NCBI GenBank assembly: GCA_022823045.1
Contig: JAJDXW010000257.1
Coordinates: 1 to 41,970 of the forward strand
Direction of reading: 5' to 3'
DNA length: 41,970 nucleotides
From: Gammaproteobacteria bacterium
GTDB taxonomy: Bacteria > Pseudomonadota > Gammaproteobacteria > HK1
In this document: positions 24,981 to 33,265 of the stretch, one piece after another
How positions within the stretch are numbered: the stretch's first letter is position 1
Layout: the number at the start of each line of letters is the position of its first letter
Notes under the pieces: generated by a model
The model's input: only the letters and a program-made list of their open reading frames with translations
Told to the model about the DNA's origin: nothing
The model's database searches: none
Program-made: the position numbers and the translations under genes

Positions 24981-25769
24981 ATGACCGTTCTCGCCTCGAA
25001 GATGGCGCTCGTGACCGGCGCGAGCCGCGGCATCGGCGAGGGCGTTGCCCGGGCTCTCGATGCCGCGGGCGCCCGGGTGATCCTGACCGGGCGCGCCGTC
25101 GCCGACCTCGAACGGGTCGCCGCCGATCTCGGGAACGACCCGCTCGTTCTCCCTGCCGACCTCGCCCCCGGGGGAGCGGGCACGCGTCTCGCGGAGGCGG
25201 TTCTGTCCGCGACGGGTGGTGTGGACGTGCTCGTGAACAACGCCGGCATGGCCATTGGAGGCGCTTCCGAGGATTTGAAGGAGGCCGACCTGGACCTCAT
25301 CGTCTCCGTCAACTTCCGATCGCTCCTCATGCTCGCGGTCGGGCTCGCGCCCGCCATGATGGAACGGGGCGGAGGCTCGATCATCAACATGTCGTCCGTC
25401 GCGAGCGTGCGAGGGCCGGTCGGCCGCGTCGCGTACTCGGCGACCAAGGGGGCGATCGACGCGATGACCCGGGCCCTCGCCGCGGACTGGGGGCCGAAGG
25501 GCATTCGGGTCAACGCCATCAATCCGGGGCTCATCGTCACGGAAATGACCGAGGAGAGCTTGTCCGCCAACCCTGGTCGCGTCGAAGAGCTGGCCGCGCG
25601 GACGGCGCTCCGGCGTCTCGGCGAGCCGGACGACGTGGCCGCGGTGGTCGTGTTCCTTGCCTCCGACGCGGCCGGGTACCTCACCGGCGAGACCATTGTG
25701 GTCGACGGAGGAATGGTGAGAACGATCGCCCCGCGCTCGAGCCCGTCCGCGGCGAAGCCGGCGGGGTGA
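24981..25769 (+). CDS. SDR family NAD(P)-dependent oxidoreductase (FabG-like)
   Basis: A 262-residue classical short-chain dehydrogenase. Cofactor motif TGASRGIG (12-19), structural NNAG (86-89), and the catalytic Ser139, Tyr152 and Lys156 (YSATK) are all present, and the C-terminal GYLTGETIVVDGG closes the fold. TGR after strand 2 favours NADP(H). It would oxidise an alcohol or reduce a ketone. The ATG at 24981 follows AAGGGAGAG. The 20 residues beyond the fold end are Pro/Ala/Ser-rich and probably disordered. Confidence 0.9.
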   Translation: MTVLASKMALVTGASRGIGEGVARALDAAGARVILTGRAVADLERVAADLGNDPLVLPADLAPGGAGTRLAEAVLSATGGVDVLVNNAGMAIGGASEDLKEADLDLIVSVNFRSLLMLAVGLAPAMMERGGGSIINMSSVASVRGPVGRVAYSATKGAIDAMTRALAADWGPKGIRVNAINPGLIVTEMTEESLSANPGRVEELAARTALRRLGEPDDVAAVVVFLASDAAGYLTGETIVVDGGMVRTIAPRSSPSAAKPAG

Positions 25770-25918
25770 CGGCCCGTCAACCGGTATGGCGTCGGAACCA
25801 TGGATCGGCCCGGCCCGGCCCGGTTCCCATGCGCGAGGCCGGGAGCGCGGCAGGCGCCGGGCGCCCTGAGAGGAAACCGCTACGCGTCGAGTCCGACGCA
25901 ACTCACGAGGAGAAACCG

Positions 25919-26971
25919 GTGAATGCAAGCAGTTACGTCATCCGGCGGCAGAGAGATGCCAATCGAATCGAGGCAAGGTCCCGTCGCGGCGCCCGCATCG
26001 CCGCGGCGACCGCGGCGGGTCTCCTGACGGTCGCCCTCGTTTCGCTTCCGGTCGCCCACGCGCTCGAGGGATTCGCGGTCGGCACCGCGTCGGCCGGCTC
26101 GACGCCGCACATCCTGGGCACCGCCATGCAGCAGGTCTTCTCGAAGAAGTTCCCGGAGGGGAGGTTCGAGGTCGCGGTAACCGGGGGAAGCATCGAGAAC
26201 TCCCGCCTCCTGCGGAGCGGGGACACGAACCTCGGCATCGTCAGCATCACCGGCGCGGCGATGCGAAACGCTTGGCACGGGAAGAACCTGGAGCCGGGCG
26301 AGGAGCCCTATCGCGAGATCCGCACCCTGATGGGCTTCGTCCACATCATCGGGCACCTGATCGCAACGAAGGACTCCGGCATCCGCACGTTCGCCGACAT
26401 CAAGGGCAAGCGCATCGGGCTCGGTTCGAGCATCCGGACTTCCGCGCTCCACGAGCCGTTCTGGAGGAGCCAGGGCGTCGCCTGGATCGACGACGTGGAG
26501 GAAGTTCCGCTCTCCTCCGGGGATCGTTACCGGTTCATGGCCGAGGGACGAATCGAGGGGGCCCTCGCGTGGACGGTGGGCACCAAGCTCGCCGCGATCA
26601 TCGAGGAGTACACGAGCGCCAACGAGGCGGTGTGGGTCCGGGCGGACAAGGAGGCTCTCGAGAAGGCGGGGCTTACCGCCTTCGCATTCGAGCCGGGGTC
26701 GCTTCCCCATCTCGATTTCACGAACTACGGCCCGAGTCTCACCATGTCGGCGCTCGCCGCGCGCGACGACATGCCGGAGGACGAGGCATATACCATCGTG
26801 AAGACCCTGCACGAGAACATCGAGGACATCGTCCTGCTTCTCCCCGCAGTCCGCGCCGCAGTGGAGAACCCCGCCGTCTTCACCTCCTCCTCCGATCCCT
26901 TCCCGTACCACCCAGGCGCGATCCGGTACTGGAAGGAGGTCGGTCTCTGGGATCGAGGCGACGAGGGCTGA
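25919..26971 (+). CDS. TAXI family TRAP transporter solute-binding protein
   Basis: A 350-residue periplasmic receptor. I choose the GTG at 25919 behind CGAGGAGAAACCG; a long Arg-rich n-region (residues 9-26), a hydrophobic core (27-44) and AHA at 46-48 give a signal peptide. The mature protein starts LEGFAVGTASAGSTPHILGTAMQQV, the usual TAXI opening, and continues with FADIKGKRIGLGSS. TAXI receptors pass organic acids such as glutamate/glutamine or dicarboxylates to a fused TRAP permease. The permease gene begins 22 bases later. Confidence 0.9.
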   Translation: MNASSYVIRRQRDANRIEARSRRGARIAAATAAGLLTVALVSLPVAHALEGFAVGTASAGSTPHILGTAMQQVFSKKFPEGRFEVAVTGGSIENSRLLRSGDTNLGIVSITGAAMRNAWHGKNLEPGEEPYREIRTLMGFVHIIGHLIATKDSGIRTFADIKGKRIGLGSSIRTSALHEPFWRSQGVAWIDDVEEVPLSSGDRYRFMAEGRIEGALAWTVGTKLAAIIEEYTSANEAVWVRADKEALEKAGLTAFAFEPGSLPHLDFTNYGPSLTMSALAARDDMPEDEAYTIVKTLHENIEDIVLLLPAVRAAVENPAVFTSSSDPFPYHPGAIRYWKEVGLWDRGDEG

Positions 26972-26993
26972 TCGACGGCCGTGAGGCCGGGCG

Positions 26994-28931
26994 GTGAATC
27001 CCTGGCCGGGGGTGGAGAGGTGGCGGAGGCGGGTTCAGTGGTCCCTGTTCCTGGCCGTCCCTCTCTACGGGCTCTACAACTACTGGCAGCCGGGCTTCCC
27101 GTTGTCGGAGCGCGCAATCCTCGCGCTCCTCGCGGTTTCCGCCTTCTTCTTCGCGGCGGCCCGATCCCGTACCCGGGCCGCGCTGGTCCTCGACTGGGCG
27201 CACCTCGCGCTCGGGTTCATCGTCTTCGGCTACATCATCCTCCAGGCCGACGAGATGCCGTACCGCGAGGGGCTGCCCAACCGGGCGGACATCGTCATCG
27301 GGGTGGCGGGCATCTACCTCATCCTCGTCGCGGTACGCCGCAGCCTCGGAATGGGACTTGCCGTCGTCTCGGCGTTGTTCCTCCTCTACCTCTTTCTCGG
27401 GCAATACCTTCCGGTGTGGCTCGGCGGGCACCGGGGGTTCAGCCTCGATCGGATCATCTCGTTCCTGTACCTGAATGACGCCGGGGTCATGGGCTTCGCG
27501 CTCAGCGCGTGCCTCAAGTACATGGCGCTCTTTCTCATCCTCGGGAAGGTGCTGCAGCAGGTCGGGGCCATGGACTTCGTGATGGGGCTCGCCCGCGCGC
27601 TCTTCGGAAGCGGTCGCACCGGCCCGCCGCTCATGGCCGTCATGTCGAGCGCGATGGTCGGCACGGTCTCCGGAAGCACCATGGGGAACGTGTACATCTC
27701 CGGCAACATGACCATCCCGATGATGAAGCGGGTCGGGATCCGCGGCGAGCTCGCGGCGGCCATCGAGGCCGCGGCTTCGAGCGGCGGCCAGATCATGCCG
27801 CCGGTCATGGGGTTCGCGGTCTTCTTCATGATCGTGCTCCTCGACGTCGCGTACGCGGACATCATCGTGGCCGCGCTGATCCCGGCGCTGCTCTACTTCC
27901 TGACCCTCGGCCTTGCCGTCTGGCTGAGAACCCGCCGGAGCGGGGACTTCGCGGCGCACGAGCCGCCGCCGCCCCGCGACGAGGAGCGCGGGTCGGTTCG
28001 GGAAGCGCTGATGCATCCCGGCCTCCTGACGTTCCTCTGCGCCCTCGGGGTGCTCGTCTACCTGCTCGGGAACCGCCATCCGCTCCAGACCTCGGTGATG
28101 ATCGCGATGGCGGCCACCATCCTGGTGAGCCTTCCCTTCACGGTTCGCCTGACCCCGCGGAAGCTCCTGAAGGCCCTTCACGACAGCGGCCGCGAGCTGG
28201 TCGACGTCGCCATCGCCTGCCTCGCGCTCGGGATCATCGCGGGTTCGGTTCTCCTCACGGGGCTCGGAACCAAGCTTCCCGCCCTGATGATCGACTGGTC
28301 CACCGGCAACCTTCCCCTTCTCCTCGTCTGCGCGTTCGTCGCCTGCGTAATCCTCGGGCTCGGCATTCCTTCCAGCCTCGCGTACGTGCTGGTGGCGCTT
28401 CTCGTCAGCCACGCGATCGTGCAGCTCGGGGTCGCCCTCCTCGACGCCCACCTCTTCGTGTTCTATGCCGCCCTCGCGGCCATGATCACCCCGCCGGTGG
28501 CCCTTGCCGCCTATGCGGCGGCCTCCATCGCGAAGAGCAATTACTGGACCACCGGTTGGCTCGCGGCCGCCCTCGGGATGCCGAAGTATCTCGTCCCGTT
28601 CGCGTTCATATTCCGTCCGGAGCTCCTCATGCGGGGCGACTGGATGGAGATCGTCGCGGTCTCGCTGCTGACCCTTTCCGGCCTCGCGGCGGTGTCCTTC
28701 GGCCTCGCCCGCCTGAGCCGCCTCACCCTGCCCGGAGTCGTGGCCGGAGCTTGCCTGGTGGCGGGCGGCGTCCTGCTCTCGGTGCCGCCTCTCGACGATT
28801 GGGGCGTCCCCGCGCTCGGCGCCGGCCTTTGCACGGTTGCCCTCCTTGTCCGGCTGGCCGTGCCGCGACGACCCACGCCGGGCGGCCAGGCCTCAACGAC
28901 ACGAAATCCGAGGTCGAAGGAGACGGAATGA
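26994..28931 (+). CDS. TRAP transporter fused permease (4TM/12TM)
   Basis: A 645-residue membrane protein with about 16-18 hydrophobic segments. It joins the small DctQ-like part (residues 1-150) to the large DctM-like part, as is the rule for TAXI systems. Conserved pieces include MSSAMVGTVSGSTMGNVYISGNMTIPMMKR, ASSGGQIMPPVMG and AMITPPVALAAYAAASIA. It drives sodium- or proton-coupled uptake of the ligand delivered by the TAXI receptor. The start is a GTG with GAGG seven bases upstream. Its stop overlaps the SulP start (ATGA), so the two transporters are translationally coupled. Confidence 0.92.
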   Translation: MNPWPGVERWRRRVQWSLFLAVPLYGLYNYWQPGFPLSERAILALLAVSAFFFAAARSRTRAALVLDWAHLALGFIVFGYIILQADEMPYREGLPNRADIVIGVAGIYLILVAVRRSLGMGLAVVSALFLLYLFLGQYLPVWLGGHRGFSLDRIISFLYLNDAGVMGFALSACLKYMALFLILGKVLQQVGAMDFVMGLARALFGSGRTGPPLMAVMSSAMVGTVSGSTMGNVYISGNMTIPMMKRVGIRGELAAAIEAAASSGGQIMPPVMGFAVFFMIVLLDVAYADIIVAALIPALLYFLTLGLAVWLRTRRSGDFAAHEPPPPRDEERGSVREALMHPGLLTFLCALGVLVYLLGNRHPLQTSVMIAMAATILVSLPFTVRLTPRKLLKALHDSGRELVDVAIACLALGIIAGSVLLTGLGTKLPALMIDWSTGNLPLLLVCAFVACVILGLGIPSSLAYVLVALLVSHAIVQLGVALLDAHLFVFYAALAAMITPPVALAAYAAASIAKSNYWTTGWLAAALGMPKYLVPFAFIFRPELLMRGDWMEIVAVSLLTLSGLAAVSFGLARLSRLTLPGVVAGACLVAGGVLLSVPPLDDWGVPALGAGLCTVALLVRLAVPRRPTPGGQASTTRNPRSKETE

Positions 28932-31120
28932 ACGAGATGATCCGAGAACTTGGCCGGGACCTTCGCTCGGAGAAGCTCGTTCCCGCGCTGTCGTGCGGAA
29001 TGATTACCGGCGTTCAGCTCCTCGTCTTCAGCGTTTCGATGGCCGCGGTCATCTTTTCCGGTCCGTTGACGCCCTACCTTGCCGAGGGCGTTGGACTCGT
29101 GCTCTTCGGATACTGCGCGATCGGCACCCTCGTCGCGCTCTCGAGCGAGTTCCGGGGCGCCGTCGCCGGCGCCCCGCTCCCCTCGGTGATGATGCTGGTG
29201 GCGATCACCACCACCATCGACCTGGACGGCCGGGACCTGTACGCGACCGCGGTCGCCGCGGCGTTGATCGGCACGATGGCCGCGGGCCTCGGGTTCGTCC
29301 TCATCGGCCACCTGAGACTGGCCCGGTTCCTTCGCTTCATCCCGTACCCGGTGGCGGGAGGATTCGTCGCGGGGACGGGGGGGCTCGCCTGCGTGGTCGC
29401 GCTCCGGTTGATGGGAGTCACCGTCGATTCCGACGAGCCGTTCTCGTCGATCGACCCCGGCGTGGCCCTGAACCTCGGCATCGGCCTCGCATACGGGCTC
29501 GGGCTCTACGTCCTGATGAAGGTCTGGAAGAGCTTCGCGATCTTTCCGGCGAGCTTCCTGGTGGCGGCGGCCGCGTTTCAGCTCGCGATGATCGCGCTCG
29601 GAGTCTCGGGAGAGGAGGCGCGGGCGTCCGGGCTCCTGTTCGCCGGCATGTCCGGCGGGGAGCTCTGGCCGCCCATCGGCCCGTCGGACCTGCCTTACAT
29701 CGACTGGCTCGAGTTCGCCGGGCAGGTGCCGAACCTGCTGATTCTGTTTACCGTCACCCTGGTGTGCGTGGTGATGAACCTGGGTGGGGTCGAGGTCGCG
29801 GCGAACGCCGACCTCGACTGGAACCGGGAGTTCCGGGTGACCGGGTGGGCGAATGCGGTGACGGGGGCCGGCGGCGCGCCTCCGGGATGCCTGATCGCCA
29901 CGACGAGCATTCGCAACGTGCTCTTCGGGGCCACGACCCGCCTCACCGGTCTCTTTACCGCGCTCGCGCTCGCCGCCTGCCTCGTCGCCGGCGATACGCT
30001 GCTCGGCTTCTTCCCCATCCCCCTCATCGGCGGGGTGCTGCTGTTCCTCGGGCTGCACATGATGGAAGCCTGGCTGATCGGGACCCTGAAGAGGCTTGCC
30101 TGGGCCGACTACCTCATCATCCTCGTCATGTTCGCGACCATCGTCGTCTTCGGTTTTCTCGAGGGGGTCGGGGCGGGGATGCTGATCACCACCGCAATCT
30201 TCGTGATCAGCCTGAGCCGGATGGATGTGGTCCAGCACCGTTTCACGGCGCGCGACCGCCAGAGCAACCGGACCCGGCCGATCCCGGAGCGCGCCATCCT
30301 CCTCGCCGAAGGCGGGCGGATGCAGGCCTATCGCCTCCGCGGCCACCTGTTCTTCGGAAGCGCGTATCGGCTGGCGGACCAGCTCAAGCTGTCCCTCGGC
30401 GCCGATCCCCCACCGTCCTGCATTCTGCTGGATTTCGAGAACGTCACGAGCTTCGACCTTTCCGCCGTCAACGCCTTGGTCCGGTTCATCCGGGCCGCGG
30501 ATACGGCGGGGGTGGTGGTGGTCCTCGCCGGCGCGTCCGAACGGTTGGAGGCATCGCTGGAGGCGGAGCTTCCCGCCGCCGTTCGCGCGAGCGTCGTGAG
30601 CGAGCGCGACGAGGACCACGCTCTCGAGCATTGCGAGGACATCGTCATCGAGAAGTGGCAATCCGAGCACGAGAGTCAGGCAGGCTCGCGCGACGCGCTT
30701 CTTGAACGGGTGGTGGACGACTTCGCGCGGCACCTCGATCGGCAGGTGCTGTTCGAGGAGATGCTGGAGGAGCTCGAGGAGTGGATGGAGCCCCGGGAGT
30801 TCGCGGCCGGCGACACCATCGTCGCCTCCGGCGAACCCCGTGACGGCCTGCAGCTCCTGCGCGAAGGCAGGGCATCGCAGTTCGGCTCCGGCGGAACCCG
30901 TCTCTTCGAGCTCTCCCCCGGGGACGTGATCGAGCCTCGAGGCGCGTTCGACGCGAGCGCGGCCGCCACCGCGACGATTGCGGTCGAACGGTGTCGGACC
31001 CTCGTGCTTACCCCTGACGCCCGGGTGCGGCTGGAACGCAGTCACCCGCAGCGCATGCTCAGGCTCTACGAGTACGTGTTCACCGCGGACGAAGGAGCGT
31101 CCGGCTCGATGACGGCGTAG
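28928..31120 (+). CDS. SulP family anion transporter with STAS and cNMP-like domains
   Basis: A 730-residue protein in three parts. Residues 1 to about 430 are the SulP membrane domain (10-14 segments, with IPYPVAGGFVAGTGG as marker). Residues about 445-560 form a STAS domain with the LLDFENVTSFDLSAVNAL core. Residues about 610-715 form a cyclic-nucleotide-binding fold (FAAGDTIVASGEPRDGLQLLREG). The last part lacks the F-G-E and R-S/T-A of the phosphate-binding cassette, so cAMP binding is doubtful. Anions moved by the family include sulfate, bicarbonate and dicarboxylates. Coupling to the TRAP gene by ATGA is unusual. The 3' end overlaps the convergent MATE-like gene by 41 bases. Confidence 0.9.
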   Translation: MNEMIRELGRDLRSEKLVPALSCGMITGVQLLVFSVSMAAVIFSGPLTPYLAEGVGLVLFGYCAIGTLVALSSEFRGAVAGAPLPSVMMLVAITTTIDLDGRDLYATAVAAALIGTMAAGLGFVLIGHLRLARFLRFIPYPVAGGFVAGTGGLACVVALRLMGVTVDSDEPFSSIDPGVALNLGIGLAYGLGLYVLMKVWKSFAIFPASFLVAAAAFQLAMIALGVSGEEARASGLLFAGMSGGELWPPIGPSDLPYIDWLEFAGQVPNLLILFTVTLVCVVMNLGGVEVAANADLDWNREFRVTGWANAVTGAGGAPPGCLIATTSIRNVLFGATTRLTGLFTALALAACLVAGDTLLGFFPIPLIGGVLLFLGLHMMEAWLIGTLKRLAWADYLIILVMFATIVVFGFLEGVGAGMLITTAIFVISLSRMDVVQHRFTARDRQSNRTRPIPERAILLAEGGRMQAYRLRGHLFFGSAYRLADQLKLSLGADPPPSCILLDFENVTSFDLSAVNALVRFIRAADTAGVVVVLAGASERLEASLEAELPAAVRASVVSERDEDHALEHCEDIVIEKWQSEHESQAGSRDALLERVVDDFARHLDRQVLFEEMLEELEEWMEPREFAAGDTIVASGEPRDGLQLLREGRASQFGSGGTRLFELSPGDVIEPRGAFDASAAATATIAVERCRTLVLTPDARVRLERSHPQRMLRLYEYVFTADEGASGSMTA

Positions 31121-32468
31121 CCCGGCGAGGGCGGCGCGGCCCGAGGGTGCGGTCGATCCAGAGGAGGCGCGCGAGGAGCACCACCGACTCGACGAGGAAT
31201 GCGCCGATGAGGGCGTATATCCCGATGAGCGCGCCGTTCGACTCCCCGAGGAGGAGGGCGGTCCCTCCCACCGCTCCGACGGTGACGAGCCGCGCCGCGG
31301 AGCCGACCGCGATGGCTCCGGTCCGCTTGGCCGCGATGAGGAGGCCGCGGCAAACGGACGCGGCGGCCATCGCGAGGGCGAGCAGAAAGCCGAACGCGAG
31401 GGCGGGTGCCACGTATTCGGCCATGTGCGGGGGGAGGCCCATGATGTCCTCGAGCACCCGGTCCCGTACCCATTCGACGTGGAACAGGAGCGTCACGGCC
31501 GCGAATCCGCCGGCCACGATGAGGGCGAAGGTCACGATCACCCGAACGTCGCGGCGGAAGCGGACGAGGGTCTGGACGGTCGGGATGACGTTGCGGAGCG
31601 GGCTCAGGATCAGGCGCATCAGGCTGTCGAGAATGCCGAAGGCGGCGAGGGCGAGCTCGGGGCGGACAAGACGGCCGAGGAACAGGTTGACGGTGAACGC
31701 GACGCCCGATTCGGCGACCTGCATGATCATGATCGGCCAGGAGAATTTCCAGAGCTCCCGGTAGCTCGGGGGGCGGCTCCCGGCCTCGAGGCGGCGCAAG
31801 AAGGGACGCATGAGGACGAGGGCGAACACGGCCTCGATGGCGATGCAGCCGACCAGGGCGAGCGCTCCGACCTCGGCTCCTTCGAAGAAACGGGTCATGA
31901 CGACGAGGACGAGGGCGAGCCCCACGAGGCGGATGACCGTTCCCAGGGTCACGAAGAGGGTCTTGCGCTCGACCATGAAGAGGCCGTAGGCGAGCGATCG
32001 CGCGACCGCGAACAGCATCGTGAAGGCGAAGATGACGACGCACCGCTGGGCCGCCTCCGCCACCTCCGGGCTTGCCCCGTACAGGTTCTGGAACAACCAG
32101 TGGCCGGCCGGGGTGAGTCCGATCGCGAGCTGGACGGCGAAGATTGCGCCCGCCACCTGCAGGCTGAAGAGGAGCAACCGGCGCATCGACGCGCGATCCC
32201 GGATGTAGGACACGGCGACGAACTGGCACGCCCAGACGGGACTTCCGAGCGTCGCGTGGAAGTAGAAGGAGATGGAATAGGCGGCGAGGACGGGCTCGGG
32301 GTCCGGCATGCGGGCGAGGAAGGCGGCGATGATCGCCTGCGAGATCATCATCAGCTCCGCCATGAGCATGAGGGGGAGGAAGAATCGGAAGGCGTCGCCG
32401 AGAGAGGTGCGGCGACGCCGGAAGGCGCCTCCCGCCGGGGCCGTGGCGGGGGTCTTGTTCTCGTTCAT
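31080..32468 (-). CDS. MATE family efflux transporter-like protein
   Basis: About 460 residues with roughly twelve membrane segments in two related halves, as in MATE/MOP exporters. The first helix begins FRFFLPLMLMAELMMISQAII, and the second half repeats the pattern with LWKFSWPIMIMQVAESG near residue 230. It would export a drug, pigment or metabolite in exchange for protons or sodium. I take the ATG at 32468 behind GGAGG, though the spacing is short; a longer form from 32525 is possible. The gene converges on and overlaps the SulP gene. Confidence 0.78.
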   Translation of the reverse strand: MNENKTPATAPAGGAFRRRRTSLGDAFRFFLPLMLMAELMMISQAIIAAFLARMPDPEPVLAAYSISFYFHATLGSPVWACQFVAVSYIRDRASMRRLLLFSLQVAGAIFAVQLAIGLTPAGHWLFQNLYGASPEVAEAAQRCVVIFAFTMLFAVARSLAYGLFMVERKTLFVTLGTVIRLVGLALVLVVMTRFFEGAEVGALALVGCIAIEAVFALVLMRPFLRRLEAGSRPPSYRELWKFSWPIMIMQVAESGVAFTVNLFLGRLVRPELALAAFGILDSLMRLILSPLRNVIPTVQTLVRFRRDVRVIVTFALIVAGGFAAVTLLFHVEWVRDRVLEDIMGLPPHMAEYVAPALAFGFLLALAMAAASVCRGLLIAAKRTGAIAVGSAARLVTVGAVGGTALLLGESNGALIGIYALIGAFLVESVVLLARLLWIDRTLGPRRPRRATPSSSRTLLRPR

Positions 32469-32611
32469 TCCCCTCCGGGGTTCGGAGGGGTCTTCGCGGG
32501 ATGGCTCTGAATCCTCAGCCTGCATTTCTCACCGGGTTCCGCCGTGGTCGAGTTCGCGTCTTCGGCGGACCACGGGGCGGCGGCGGGCGCGAGGGGCGCC
32601 TCCGAGCCCGC

Positions 32612-33211
32612 TCAACATTCCGAATCGGCCGGGTAACGGGCGGCGAACTCGCGCTCGATCCGCTCCCGCTCCGCCGCGACCCACGCCTCGTACTCGGGGC
32701 CGTGCCAGGCTCGATGGCAGCCCTCCGCGTAGGCAAGCCCGTTGCGGTAGTACAGCATCGCGTTCAGCCGGTTCTCGACGAACGCGTTGCGCGTTCGGCG
32801 AACCTTGCCCGGGGACCCGACGACCACGGAGTCGGGTGGGACCACGGTGCCCTCGGTCAGCAGGGCCCCCGCTCCGACGATGGAGTTGTCCCCGATCTCG
32901 CACCCGTCCATCACCACCGCCCCGATGCCGATCATGCAGTTCTCGCCGATCGTGGCACCGTGCACGGTGCAATGGTGGGCGAGAGAGGTATGGGCGCCGA
33001 TGCGGGTGTCGATGCCGTAGCCGACGTGGACCATCGCGAAGTCCTGGACGTTGGCGTAGGGGCCGACGATCACCTCGTTGCACTCGGCGCGGATGACCGC
33101 GTTCACCCACAGCGACGCCCCCTCCCCGATCCGGATCTTTCCGTGGAGCTGCACGGTGGGGTGCACCCACGCCGGCCGGTCCAGGACCACCTCCGGTCCG
33201 AAACGAGACAT
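32612..33211 (-). CDS. Gamma-carbonic anhydrase-like hexapeptide-repeat protein (YrdA/PaaY type)
   Basis: A 199-residue left-handed beta-helix protein. Repeating hexapeptide turns run from about residue 15 to 130 (for example IGEGASLWVNAVIRAE, IGENCMIGIGAVVMDG). Metal ligands of the gamma-carbonic anhydrase type are visible as His62, His79 and His84, with the 79-x4-84 spacing expected. It would form a trimer and hydrate CO2 or act as a thioesterase-like partner. The C-terminal 50 residues extend beyond the helix. Its neighbour in the same direction is the P450 gene. Confidence 0.85.
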   Translation of the reverse strand: MSRFGPEVVLDRPAWVHPTVQLHGKIRIGEGASLWVNAVIRAECNEVIVGPYANVQDFAMVHVGYGIDTRIGAHTSLAHHCTVHGATIGENCMIGIGAVVMDGCEIGDNSIVGAGALLTEGTVVPPDSVVVGSPGKVRRTRNAFVENRLNAMLYYRNGLAYAEGCHRAWHGPEYEAWVAAERERIEREFAARYPADSEC

Positions 33212-33265
33212 CGACCGTTCCTCCGTCCCCTGTTCCCCGACCGCTCTTCTCTCGCTCGCACCCGG

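Noticed and set aside
28541-31045. Minus-strand open frame of 834 codons
   Set aside because: Antisense to the TRAP and SulP genes, low-complexity composition (His/Asp/Arg/Glu), no motif.
27509-31120. A 1203-codon frame that would extend the SulP protein upstream
   Set aside because: The extension is an out-of-frame reading of the TRAP permease; the SulP domain and its ribosome site begin at 28928.
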